64,000 bases of DNA, from NCBI GenBank assembly GCA_018969295.1, contig JAGWYN010000001.1, positions 62,001-126,000 of the forward strand, written 5' to 3'. The DNA comes from Chloroflexota bacterium (lineage in GTDB: Bacteria > Chloroflexota > Anaerolineae > Caldilineales > Caldilineaceae). Numbering within the stretch: the first letter of the stretch is position 1; each line of letters opens with the position of its first letter. The notes under the pieces are model-generated. The model was not told where the DNA came from. It searched no databases and was given only the letters and a program-made list of their open reading frames with translations. Below, one piece after another: positions 56,329 through 64,000 of this stretch. The position numbers and the translations under genes were made by a program.

Positions 56329-57467
56329 CCTTTCCCACCATCGGCCTGATCGGGTACGGCGGCATCGGACGTGTGCACGGCATGGCGTACCGTTCGCTCC
56401 CTTTCCATTATGGGCTGCCGGCAGACGCTGTGCGTATCGGGGGTGTGGCGACGACGCGGCCGGAGAGTGCACGGGCGGCTGCGGCTGAACTGGGCTGCGG
56501 CTTCTGGACAGCAGACTATCACGAACTGTTGGCGAGACCAGAAATTGAGGCGGTCGATATCTGCGTGCCGAACCACCTGCACGCTGCGATCGTTGTGGCC
56601 GCGGCGGCAGCGGGCAAGCACATCTACTGCGAGAAGCCGCTGGCGATGAACGTCGCTGAGGGGCAGCAGATGGTCGCTGCCGCCGCGCGTGCCGGTGTCA
56701 AGACGCAGATGACCTTCAACTTTCGTTTCTATCCGGCTGTGTTGCGTGCTCGTCAGCTGATCGATGCTGGTTTCTTGGGGCGCATCTTCTCGTTTCGTGG
56801 CCGTTACTATCGGTCGAGTTACATCGATCCGCACAAACCGATCTCGTGGCGTCAGCAGAAGGCAATTGCAGGGGGGGGCGCGCTTTTCGACATTGGCTCC
56901 CATATTCTGGATATGCTCTATTTTCTTCTGGGTGAGTTTGCAGCTGTGCAGGCGACGCTCGACACCTTGATCCAGGAACGGCCTGCCAGAGCCGGTGCAG
57001 CGGAGCGTGCGGCCGTGGATGTGGATGACATCGCCCTGCTGACCTTGCGCACCCATGCGGGTGTGTTGGGGGGGGTCGAGGCTTCACGCATGGGCACGGG
57101 GCTGACCAACGACATTGGTTTTGAGATCTTTGGCGAGCAGGGTGCGATCCGGTTCAGCGGTCTTGACCCGGCGTGGCTGGAGCTCTACGACGTGCGCGAC
57201 CCGGACAAGCCGGTTGGCGGCCTGCGCGGCTTCCGCAAGGTCGAGACGGTCAACCGGTATGTTGGCCAGAAAGCACCTGACGGGTCGATGGCACCCGACT
57301 TTGTGCGCACCCACGCCGAATGCCAGTATCAATTTCTCAAGGCGGTGGCGGAAGACAGACCGACGCAGCCGACGCTGGCCGACGGTCTGCATCTCCAGGC
57401 GGTCATGGCGGCGGCAGAGAAGTCGTCTGCTGCGGGACGTTGGGTGGAGGTGAGAGAATGTCTGTGA
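56325..57467 (+). CDS. Gfo/Idh/MocA-family NAD(P)-dependent oxidoreductase
   Basis: 380 residues. N-terminal Rossmann domain with GLIGYGGIGRVHG at about 8-20; VDICVPNHLHA; and the catalytic-type lysine in YCEKPLAMNV at about 104-113. The C-terminal alpha/beta domain follows, with GGGALFDIGSHILDMLYFLLG where the conserved His aids catalysis. Acts on the C2-C6 hydroxyls of sugars, inositols or derivatives. The ATG overlaps the stop of the epimerase-like gene as ATGA. Last gene of the SorC-regulated operon; a hairpin terminator follows. Confidence 0.9.
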   Translation: MTFPTIGLIGYGGIGRVHGMAYRSLPFHYGLPADAVRIGGVATTRPESARAAAAELGCGFWTADYHELLARPEIEAVDICVPNHLHAAIVVAAAAAGKHIYCEKPLAMNVAEGQQMVAAAARAGVKTQMTFNFRFYPAVLRARQLIDAGFLGRIFSFRGRYYRSSYIDPHKPISWRQQKAIAGGGALFDIGSHILDMLYFLLGEFAAVQATLDTLIQERPARAGAAERAAVDVDDIALLTLRTHAGVLGGVEASRMGTGLTNDIGFEIFGEQGAIRFSGLDPAWLELYDVRDPDKPVGGLRGFRKVETVNRYVGQKAPDGSMAPDFVRTHAECQYQFLKAVAEDRPTQPTLADGLHLQAVMAAAEKSSAAGRWVEVRECL

Positions 57468-57506
57468 CCCGGCGCGTTGCACCCCCGCAACGCGCTGGGG
57501 TTGGTT
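57468..57506 (+). terminator. Hairpin after the SorC operon
   Basis: GCGCGTTGC (57472-57480) pairs perfectly with GCAACGCGC (57487-57495) around a 6 nt loop; flanking CCC/GGG pairs extend it to about 13 bp. Only a poor T-rich stretch (TTGGTTT) follows, so termination may be partial, but its position immediately behind the last stop fits. Confidence 0.65.
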
Positions 57507-57537
57507 TGGGCGGCCCCTTTGTGGTAGAGTGTATCAG

Positions 57538-58755
57538 ATGCACATCGGTGTTTTGACGCACAACTACCCACGTTTTGAAGGAGATTTCAGCGGGACCTTT
57601 GTCGAAGCGCTCTGTGAGGAGTTGGCTGCGCAGGGCGAGCAGGTGACTGTCTGGGCTCCGTACGACCCCGCCTATCAGCGCCCTCTGGAGGGCAAGGTTG
57701 CGCTGCGACTGTACCGGTATGCCTGGCCGGACGCGCTGCATCGATTGGGATATATGCGGTCGATGCAGTCCGACCTGGCGTTGCGTCTGGAAGCGTATCT
57801 GCTCAGCCCAGCTTTTTTTGCGCGCGGGGTTCAGGTGCTGCTGCGCGACGCCCGCCGCTGCCGGCCCGACCTCTTGCATGCCCATTGGCTGCTGCCCAAC
57901 GGCTGGATTGCCGCCGTGGTCAGCCGGCTGCTGGGGATCCCGCTGGTTGTTTCCATCCCGGGGTCCGATGCCCGGGTGGCTGCCAGCAACCCGATCTTCC
58001 GCGCTATGGCCCGCTTTGCCCTTGGGCAGGCTAGCCTGCTGACAGCCAACAGTGCTGACCTGCGCGATGCGGTGCTCCCGCTCGGCGCAGATCTGAGTCG
58101 GTTCGAGATGATTCTGTACGGCGTCGACCCTGCCGCGCTGCGCCCCGATTCGACCGGGGTTGTGGAACTGCGCCGGCGCCTGGCCATCGACGACACCGCA
58201 GGGATCATCCTCTGTGTGGGGCGGATGGTGCCCAAAAAGGGATTTGATGTCCTGATTCGGGCGTTGGCTGAGCCTGCGCTCCAGGGGCAACCTGTGGTGG
58301 CGGTGATGGTCGGCGAAGGAGATGACAAGGCGCTCTGGCAGGCGTTGGCGCGGGATCTGGGTGTTGCCGAACGACTGCGCTGGGTGGGCAGTGTTCCCAA
58401 GACCGCCATTGGCCCTTACTACAACATGGCGGATCTGTTGGCCATGCCATCGGTGAGCAGGCCTGCCGATGGGCTCAACGTCTGTGTGCTCGATGCCATG
58501 AGCTGTGCTCGCCCTGTGGTGGCGACGTCGGTGGCTGGCAACCCTCTGGCTGTGATTCCTGGTGTCACCGGTTTAATTGTGCCTGAGCAGGAGCCGGCGG
58601 CTTTGGCAGCTGCTGTCGCCGCGCTGCTTGTGGACCCGGCGCTCCGCCGGCAGATGGGAGCTGCGGCCCGCCGGCGGATCGAAGAGGAACTGGGCTGGCC
58701 ACAGCTGGCCCGTCGCTACCGCACCCAGTTTGCACGTCTGCTGGCAGCCGGATGA
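57538..58755 (+). CDS. GT4-family glycosyltransferase
   Basis: 405 residues, GT-B fold. The N-terminal domain starts MHIGVLTHNYPRFEGDFSGTFV and contains LLHAHWLLPNGWIAA. The C-terminal domain has ILCVGRMVPKKGFDVLIRAL, VMVGEGDD and the family EX7E-like region, here PADGLNVCVLDAMSCARPVVAT followed by GNPLAVIPGVTGLIVP. It would transfer a sugar from a nucleotide donor to an unknown acceptor such as a lipid or cell-surface glycan. No exopolysaccharide cluster surrounds it. ATG at 57538; a GTG three codons upstream is in frame. Confidence 0.88.
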   Translation: MHIGVLTHNYPRFEGDFSGTFVEALCEELAAQGEQVTVWAPYDPAYQRPLEGKVALRLYRYAWPDALHRLGYMRSMQSDLALRLEAYLLSPAFFARGVQVLLRDARRCRPDLLHAHWLLPNGWIAAVVSRLLGIPLVVSIPGSDARVAASNPIFRAMARFALGQASLLTANSADLRDAVLPLGADLSRFEMILYGVDPAALRPDSTGVVELRRRLAIDDTAGIILCVGRMVPKKGFDVLIRALAEPALQGQPVVAVMVGEGDDKALWQALARDLGVAERLRWVGSVPKTAIGPYYNMADLLAMPSVSRPADGLNVCVLDAMSCARPVVATSVAGNPLAVIPGVTGLIVPEQEPAALAAAVAALLVDPALRRQMGAAARRRIEEELGWPQLARRYRTQFARLLAAG

Positions 58756-58769
58756 GCGGGACGCCCTCT

Positions 58770-59744
58770 CTATTGTTGTTGCTGCATTTGAATGGCTGCC
58801 AGCGTCTCTGCGTACCGGGCTTGCAGCTGCTGGGCTGTGCTGCGGTAGGTCGTCGGCTCGGCGCTTTCATCTTCGTTGTTTTCGATCTGTTCGGCTGATC
58901 CCTGCAACATACGCACACGCACTCCCACGTTCATCTCGCTGCCAGCATTGCCTTTGTAGAGACCGCGGGTGGGAGGGATGTCATGGTAGTCGCGTCCTAC
59001 GGCCACTTCGATGTGGCGCTCGTTGACCAGCATATCGTTGGTCGGGTCAAACCCGACCCAGCCCAACAGGGGCAGCCAGACATCCAGCCAGGCGTGCGTG
59101 GCACCGTCTGCAGAGGTGTCGGTGCGGCTGTGAAAGAGGTAGCCGCTGACATAGCGGCAGGGAATCCGCAGGTAGTTGCGCACGAGGGCCAGCATGATAT
59201 GGGTATAGTCCTGGCAGACCCCACGCCGGTGCTGAAGCGCTTCGTCGATTGGGGAGTCGACGTGGGTGCTGCCCGAGTCGTAGGCGATCGACCGGTGCAG
59301 TCGATGGTTCAACGCCACCAACAGCTTCAGTGGATCTTCGTTCCGTGTCACCTGCAGCTCGTTGGCCAGCTGCTGCAGCTGTTCGGTCGGTGCGGTATCG
59401 TTGCTGGGGGCAACCCAATCCCAGTGTTGGCCGCTGGCAGCGTCGATCGCTTCCCAGCTGTCGTTGGGCAGCCAGGCAGGCAGCCCAGGACGGGGCAGGA
59501 CCAGCACCTCGGATTCGGCCACAATGGCCAGTTGTTGATGGATACCGGGCTGGGTAAAGTGATGGACCGTGTTTTGTTGTTCGTCGTTGTAGGTGAACAG
59601 ACGGGCCTGGGGGCGGACTTGGAGACGAAACTGGCTGCACTGTTGATAGTCGGTGTTGCGTGGCTGCATTCGCACTTCCGTCACACTCTCGACGATCGGG
59701 CTGGTATATTGGTACCGTGTGGTATGGCGAATTGAGTACAACAT
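58770..59744 (-). CDS. Transglutaminase-like protein (COG1305)
   Basis: 324 residues. N-terminal Tgl-N domain (YSIRHTTRYQYTSPIVESVTEVRMQPRN), then the transglutaminase core with the papain-like triad: Cys in RRGVCQDYTHIMLAL, His in GATHAWLDVWLP and Asp in FDPTND. The domain is usually a protease or peptide ligase. It is the downstream gene of the ATP-grasp/alpha-E/transglutaminase triad, separated from the alpha-E gene by 43 bp. The C-terminus is Gln-rich. Role in the pathway, probably cleaving or transferring the ATP-grasp product, is from the known family association, not shown here. Confidence 0.88.
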   Translation of the reverse strand: MLYSIRHTTRYQYTSPIVESVTEVRMQPRNTDYQQCSQFRLQVRPQARLFTYNDEQQNTVHHFTQPGIHQQLAIVAESEVLVLPRPGLPAWLPNDSWEAIDAASGQHWDWVAPSNDTAPTEQLQQLANELQVTRNEDPLKLLVALNHRLHRSIAYDSGSTHVDSPIDEALQHRRGVCQDYTHIMLALVRNYLRIPCRYVSGYLFHSRTDTSADGATHAWLDVWLPLLGWVGFDPTNDMLVNERHIEVAVGRDYHDIPPTRGLYKGNAGSEMNVGVRVRMLQGSAEQIENNEDESAEPTTYRSTAQQLQARYAETLAAIQMQQQQ

Positions 59745-59787
59745 AGGCGTTTGTGTCGGCTGAGAATGAAATGGGATCGGCTGGCGA

Positions 59788-60774
59788 TCACTGCATGGAT
59801 TTGAGTTTGTCTTCAATCGAGTAGGCGATATAGGTTTCGTAGACCAGCTGATGGATTTGGGTGCACTGATTTTGGATATTGAGCAGGTAGCTGCCCAGCC
59901 CGCTGTCCATGATTTCATCGACCTGGGCGTAGTCCAGCATCGCACGCAGACGTCCTCCCAATCGATAGACGCGCGCTGATTTGGGGGTTTCGGTCTCTTC
60001 GCCGATAAATTGTAAAGAACTCTGAATGCGGTTGATGCCGAAGTGGACCGAGTAGGGGAAATAGGGGTTCAACAACAGGAAATCGACGATGTGGCGGGGC
60101 TGGACGTTGGCTGTGTAGACTTTGCTGTAGGCTTCGTAGGCTGCAAACCCGCGCAGCAGACCTACCCAGTCCAGATAGGTCTGTTGGTCGACGGCGTCCT
60201 GTTCCAGTGCGTTGGAATAGAGCTCGCGAAAGTCGACGTTGAGCGCGTCGGCGGTCTCGCTGGCTCGCTCTAGATAACGGCCGATCTGGACGAAATGCCA
60301 GCCTTGGTCGCGGGTGATGCGTGCGTCGGTGATTCCCTGAAAGCGGTAGACCTCCTGGTTGATCGTGTGGTAGAAACTGTGCAGCTGGCCACTCCACAGC
60401 TCGTCCATTCGCTGGTTGCGCACGGCCAGGTACATCTGATTGATCTGCTCCCACATTTGCGAGTTGATCTGCTCGCGCACCTGGCGGGCATTTTCGCGGG
60501 CAGCGGCGATACAGTTGACAATGGAATTGGGGTTGTTTTCATCGAAGGTGAGCAGAACGGAGAGATGATAATCAGAGTTTTCGGCCTCTGCGTACTCCTC
60601 TTCGCCGACCAGCGTAGTGAGCAGCCGGCGCCGCCGCCGCCGGGCAGCGTCGACAGCTTGTTCGGTCACGATCGTCATGTGGACATCAAACTGGCGGGCG
60701 ATATGGTCGGCCCGCTCCAGATAACGGCTCATCCAGTAGAGGCTGTCGGCAACGCGCGAGAGCATGGCGTTCAT
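59788..60774 (-). CDS. Alpha-E domain protein (COG2307)
   Basis: 328 residues, nearly all helical. The start SRVADSLYWMSRYLERADHIARQFDVHM is the family hallmark. TRDQGWHFVQIGRYLERASETADAL is an internal repeat of the same motif, giving a two-fold pseudo-symmetry. No catalytic residue is known with certainty; conserved Arg/Glu pairs (YLER) suggest a ligand or metal pocket. Always found beside the circularly permuted ATP-grasp protein, as here (54 bp downstream). ATG at 60774 or three codons later. Confidence 0.92.
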   Translation of the reverse strand: MNAMLSRVADSLYWMSRYLERADHIARQFDVHMTIVTEQAVDAARRRRRRLLTTLVGEEEYAEAENSDYHLSVLLTFDENNPNSIVNCIAAARENARQVREQINSQMWEQINQMYLAVRNQRMDELWSGQLHSFYHTINQEVYRFQGITDARITRDQGWHFVQIGRYLERASETADALNVDFRELYSNALEQDAVDQQTYLDWVGLLRGFAAYEAYSKVYTANVQPRHIVDFLLLNPYFPYSVHFGINRIQSSLQFIGEETETPKSARVYRLGGRLRAMLDYAQVDEIMDSGLGSYLLNIQNQCTQIHQLVYETYIAYSIEDKLKSMQ

Positions 60775-60828
60775 AAGCAGTCTGCTTCCTTCCGTTGGGT
60801 GTGTACCACCGGGTCGATCGGGCGGGGC

Positions 60829-62298
60829 TCAGCGTGTCAGCACCCAGGTGTCTTTGCTGCCGCCGCCTTGCGACGAGTTGACAACCAACGACCCGCGCCG
60901 CAGCGCGACCCGGGTCAGACCGCCTGGCAGGATCGTGACGCGTTTGCCGTACAGAATGTAGGGGCGCAGGTCGACGTGGCGTGCCTCGACCTGGCCTTCC
61001 AAAAAACAGGGCGCCCGTGACAGGTGAATCGTCGGCTGGGCGATGTAGTTGCGCGGGTTGGCCTCGATCAAGGTGCGAAAGGTGGCTCGTTCCTCGGCGG
61101 TGCTGTGGGGCCCGACCAGCATCCCGTAGCCGCCGGATTCGCCGACCGCCTTGACCACCAGGCTGGCCAGGTTGTCCAGCACATAGCGACGTTCGTTCGG
61201 CTCGCCACACTGGTAGGTTTCGATGTTGGGGAGGATCGCATCTTCCCCCAGGTAGTAGCGGATGATGGCTGGCACGTAGGCGTAGATCGCTTTGTCGTCG
61301 GCGACGCCGGTACCGATCGCATTGGCCAAGGTGATGTTGCCGCTTCGATAGGCGTTGAACAGACCGGCAACCCCCAACATCGAGTCGCGACGAAAGACCA
61401 GCGGGTCGGTGAAATCGTCGTCGATCCGACGGTAGATGACATTGACCCGCCGCAACCCGGCGGTGGTGCGCATATAGACGATGTTGTCGTGCACGGCCAG
61501 GTCACGCCCTTCGACCAGCGGAATCCCCATCTGGCGCGCCAGGAAGGTGTGCTCGAAGTAGGCGGAGTTGTAAACGCCGGGCGAGAGCAGCACAATGGTG
61601 GTTTCCTCACTGCTGACCGGCGAGAGCGCAGCCAGCGTGTTTTGCAGCGCCTGCCCATAAAATTCCAGCGGGCGCACCCCATATTGGCTGAACAACCCTG
61701 GAAAAATGCGCTTCATCACCTGGCGGTTGGCCAGCATGTAGGAGGCTCCCGACGGCACGCGCAGATTGTCTTCGAGTACAGCAAACCGCCCGTCGGTCAG
61801 ACGGATCAGATCGGTGCCGGTGATCGCCACATAGACACCATGTGGCACGTCCAGCCCGCGCATCTCGCGACGGTAATGTTTGCTGCTGTAGACCATCTCC
61901 CTGGGCACCACCTTGTCCGCCAAAATCTGCCCTTGATGGTAGATGTCATGCAAAAACAGATTGAGCGCTGTGATGCGTTGGATCAGCCCCCGCTCGATCG
62001 TTTCCCACTCGGCTGCAGCGATGATGCGCGGCAGCAGGTCGTAGGGAAAAATGCGCTCTGTGCCGCGCGCGTCGCTGTAGACGGTAAAGGTGACCCCCTG
62101 GTGTAAAAAGGAGAGATCGGCGCTCTGCTGCCGGGCTTCCAGTTCGCTCGGGGAGAGTTCCAGCAGCCGGTTGAACAAGGTCAAGTACTGTGGCCTCGGC
62201 CTGCCGTCCGGCGCAAACATCTCGTCGTAGGCCTCGTCGAGCTGGTAGGTTTGAAAACGCCGATCTTGCGTAGCTGTTACCTGCCTTGCTTCCGCCAT
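60829..62298 (-). CDS. Circularly permuted ATP-grasp type 2 protein (COG2308)
   Basis: 489 residues. Contains the family motifs [75 protein letters not shown] and [29 protein letters not shown]. The ATP-grasp strands appear in permuted order compared with ordinary ATP-grasp ligases. Proposed to form amide or peptide bonds. First gene of the alpha-E/transglutaminase cluster. ATG at 62298 has a strong AGGAGGGG. Substrates unknown. Confidence 0.92.
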   Translation of the reverse strand: MAEARQVTATQDRRFQTYQLDEAYDEMFAPDGRPRPQYLTLFNRLLELSPSELEARQQSADLSFLHQGVTFTVYSDARGTERIFPYDLLPRIIAAAEWETIERGLIQRITALNLFLHDIYHQGQILADKVVPREMVYSSKHYRREMRGLDVPHGVYVAITGTDLIRLTDGRFAVLEDNLRVPSGASYMLANRQVMKRIFPGLFSQYGVRPLEFYGQALQNTLAALSPVSSEETTIVLLSPGVYNSAYFEHTFLARQMGIPLVEGRDLAVHDNIVYMRTTAGLRRVNVIYRRIDDDFTDPLVFRRDSMLGVAGLFNAYRSGNITLANAIGTGVADDKAIYAYVPAIIRYYLGEDAILPNIETYQCGEPNERRYVLDNLASLVVKAVGESGGYGMLVGPHSTAEERATFRTLIEANPRNYIAQPTIHLSRAPCFLEGQVEARHVDLRPYILYGKRVTILPGGLTRVALRRGSLVVNSSQGGGSKDTWVLTR

Positions 62299-62564
62299 AG
62301 ATCCCCTCCTGTACATTCTGCTGTTCACCCCTGACCCATACCACAGCCATTATACGTGTGTCAGTCCAATTCACACAATTCTGAAGAACAAATATGACAT
62401 AATGTGCACTTTGAACAGCATCTGATTGTGCACTCTGTATGATTTCTGTGAGAAGGGGGGTGGGGAGTACAATAAGGTCATCATTCAGCCTGGGTGCCAC
62501 AAACAGCCGGAAAAGTGCTGCTGAACAGGCGGCCAGCCATAGCTTTTCAGAGGAGAAAATTGGT
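62299..62564 (-). promoter_or_regulatory. Divergent control region with repeated TGTGCAC sites
   Basis: Minus strand: TTGTGT (62378-62373), 18 bp, TATAAT (62354-62349), a likely promoter of the ATP-grasp gene. Plus strand: TACAAT (62468-62473) with a poor -35 may serve the FAH gene. Between them TGTGCACTTTG (62403-62413) and TGTGCACTCTG (62427-62437) repeat with a 24 bp period; each contains the palindrome GTGCAC. This could be the operator of a shared regulator. Confidence 0.45.
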
Positions 62565-63467
62565 ATGACAGCGCTCTATCTGGCCCGTTTTTTTGATCCA
62601 GAGCTGGGTGAACGGGTAGGAGTTCAGGTCGGTGTCACTGTCCACGATGTCAGCGACGTTTTTGTCTCGGTAGCTGCCTGGCTGCGCAGCAGTGCAGGAC
62701 GGCTTGACGCCGCCTTGGCCGATCTGGAGCAGGCTGTGCGCTCTTCGCGACGTGCTCACCTGGCAGCGGCCCTCGCCCAGGTGCCCAACCCTGGCCATCT
62801 GCACTGGTTGCCTCCGATCGATCTGCAGGATGTGTGGGCGGCGGGGGTGACCTATGCCCGCAGCCGTGCCGCCAGGCAGGAGGAGGCCGTCGATGGCGGC
62901 GACGTCTATGCACGCGTCTACAGCGCCGAGCGGCCTGAACTGTTTTTCAAGGCGCGTGGCCCTTGGGTCGTCGGCCCGCAGGATCGGGTGGCCATCCGCC
63001 AGGATGCCACCTGGAATGTTCCAGAGCCAGAGTTGGCGCTCTGGATCAACCCGGCGCTGGAAATTGTCGGAATCTCTGCTGGCAACGACATGAGCAGCCG
63101 GGACATCGAAGGGGCCAACCCACTCTATCTGCCCCAGGCCAAGATTTACACGCGTTCTTGTGCGTTGGGTCCGGCCATTTTGTTGGGGCGGGTAGAGACT
63201 GACTGGCCTCAGGTGGCTATCTCTTTGCAGATTGAACGGGCGGGGTCGGTTGTGTTTTCCGGCCGGACCCACACTGACCAGATTCGCCGACGTCCCGATG
63301 AACTGGTCGGATATCTGGGGCGCAGTCTGGCCTTTCCAGAGGGGGTCGTCTTGCTGACCGGCACTGGGATCGTGCCGCCCGAGCAGTTCACGTTGGCGGC
63401 GGGCGACACGATCACGGTGGAGGTCGAGCGTGTGGGAACGTTGCAAAACCAGGTGATGGTGGTCTAA
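62565..63467 (+). CDS. Fumarylacetoacetate-hydrolase-family protein
   Basis: 300 residues. The C-terminal FAH domain (about 95-300) has the metal ligands in PEPELALW, and [23 protein letters not shown], plus [10 protein letters not shown] near the end. The N-terminal ~90 residues are a separate domain. This layout with [13 protein letters not shown] resembles 2-keto-3-deoxy-pentonate (arabinonate/xylonate) dehydratases rather than true fumarylacetoacetase; that sub-assignment is inference. ATG 62565 is preceded by AGAGGAGA. No other pentose gene is adjacent; the downstream neighbour is convergent. Confidence 0.88.
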   Translation: MTALYLARFFDPELGERVGVQVGVTVHDVSDVFVSVAAWLRSSAGRLDAALADLEQAVRSSRRAHLAAALAQVPNPGHLHWLPPIDLQDVWAAGVTYARSRAARQEEAVDGGDVYARVYSAERPELFFKARGPWVVGPQDRVAIRQDATWNVPEPELALWINPALEIVGISAGNDMSSRDIEGANPLYLPQAKIYTRSCALGPAILLGRVETDWPQVAISLQIERAGSVVFSGRTHTDQIRRRPDELVGYLGRSLAFPEGVVLLTGTGIVPPEQFTLAAGDTITVEVERVGTLQNQVMVV

Positions 63468-63474
63468 GCTGCAC

Positions 63475-64000
63475 CTAGGTGGGCCGCAGCCGGGCCAGCT
63501 CCCGTTCTTTCAGGGCTGCCTTGTTGATTTTGTGGGTCGGGGTCATCGGCAGCATGTCCAGCAGCTCGATCTCGACGGGCTGCTGGCTGGCAGGCAGAGA
63601 GCTCTGGCAGTGCACCCGCAATTCCTCTGGGGTGACAGATTGTTCTGGATACAGGGTGACGAGGGCCTTGGGGAGTTCGCCTGCCTCTGCAGCGGGGACA
63701 CCGATCACGGCGGCCTGGCGGACTGCCGGGTGGCGCAGCAGCGTCTCCTCCAGGGCACGCGGCAACAGCACATGTCCGTGTACGACGATCCGTTCTGCCC
63801 AACGGCCCAACATAGAGACAGAGCCGTCTGCGTCCATGCTGCCGATGTCTCCGGTGTGCAGCCAGCCATTGCGCAGCGTCTGTGCTGTCTGTTCTGGCCG
63901 GTTCCAGTAGCCTGCCATAAACCCGCCCCGGATCACGATCTCCCCCATGCTCTCCAGCGGAACTTCCTGGTCGTTTTCGTCGACAATTTTGACTTCTTTG
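63475..64000 (-). CDS. AMP-forming acyl-CoA synthetase, C-terminal part (5' end outside window)
   Basis: About 175 residues are visible, the C-terminal part of an adenylate-forming enzyme. IVIRGGFMAGYWNRPEQTAQTLRNGWLHTGDIGSMDADG contains the A8 region with the essential TGD aspartate; WAERIVVHGHVLLPRALEETLLRHPAVRQAAVIGVP is the hinge and C-terminal domain start. The catalytic lysine region at the end is PMTPTHKINKAALKE, with lysine present. Substrate-binding and ATP-binding N-terminal parts lie beyond the window. It converges with the FAH gene (7 bp apart). Confidence 0.85.
   Translation of the reverse strand, partial: KEVKIVDENDQEVPLESMGEIVIRGGFMAGYWNRPEQTAQTLRNGWLHTGDIGSMDADGSVSMLGRWAERIVVHGHVLLPRALEETLLRHPAVRQAAVIGVPAAEAGELPKALVTLYPEQSVTPEELRVHCQSSLPASQQPVEIELLDMLPMTPTHKINKAALKERELARLRPT

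Overview
The window is a GC-rich (roughly 60% by eye), tightly packed bacterial chromosome segment. It has about 55 protein genes, no RNA genes, no insertion sequences and no CRISPR array. Lipobox signal peptides, frequent GTG/TTG starts and a circularly permuted oligopeptide-binding lipoprotein fit a Chloroflexota bacterium, most likely from the Anaerolineae/Caldilineae side. That placement is inferred from gene content and style, not from a marker phylogeny.

Region by region. 1-2.1 kb: an MFS exporter (cut by the window edge) and a CPBP membrane protease on the minus strand. 2.1-5.5 kb: polyphosphate kinase ppk1 and a DinB-like protein. 5.5-11.1 kb: a HEAT-like protein, a sugar isomerase-like protein, a small hypothetical protein, and a Nudix/NYN-LOTUS pair. 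11.1-18.8 kb: a chaperone block, dnaK, grpE, a CbpA-type J-protein, a tandem GNAT gene and clpB. 18.8-26.1 kb: kynureninase, an SH3b lipoprotein, an AlkA-type glycosylase, corA, a second Nudix gene, an AttH/CrtC-like lipoprotein and another DinB gene, followed by a 4 x 14 bp tandem repeat. 26.1-33.1 kb, minus strand: an MFS transporter, a lipoprotein-type sortase, a phytoene-desaturase-like FAD oxidoreductase, an MttB-family methyltransferase and an M23 peptidase. 33.1-38.6 kb: trmD, rplS, an anaerobic-sulfatase-maturase-like radical SAM enzyme, an M20 peptidase and a class III CoA transferase. 38.6-41.5 kb: a ferric-iron-type ABC permease and ATPase without a binding protein. 41.5-45.3 kb, minus strand: oligopeptide ABC permeases and a binding protein whose domain order is permuted. 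45.5-53.3 kb: a Helicase_C_3 protein, a DUF1232 protein, a MerR-like coiled-coil regulator, rimO, a metallophosphatase, a secreted four-PA14-domain protein and an O6-alkylguanine methyltransferase. 53.3-57.5 kb: a SorC-regulated polyol/sugar operon with a very clear promoter-operator. 57.5-64 kb: a glycosyltransferase, the transglutaminase/alpha-E/ATP-grasp cluster, a FAH-family enzyme and the C-terminal part of an acyl-CoA synthetase.

How the genes work together. The chaperone block supplies the DnaK cycle (DnaK, GrpE, J-protein) plus the ClpB disaggregase; dnaK and clpB share a small inverted repeat upstream. The SorC regulator, dehydrogenase, epimerase-like protein and Gfo/Idh oxidoreductase are translationally coupled and read as one catabolic operon for an unknown polyol or sugar acid. 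The ATP-grasp, alpha-E and transglutaminase genes form a known conserved triad thought to make and process a peptide or amide-linked product.

The most unusual signals are the permuted solute-binding protein, the SorC operator sitting on the transcription start, the epimerase-like protein with changed metal ligands, a sortase built as a lipoprotein, and a 22-codon leader frame coupled to the iron permease. All functional calls come from motif recognition by eye; no database search was run.
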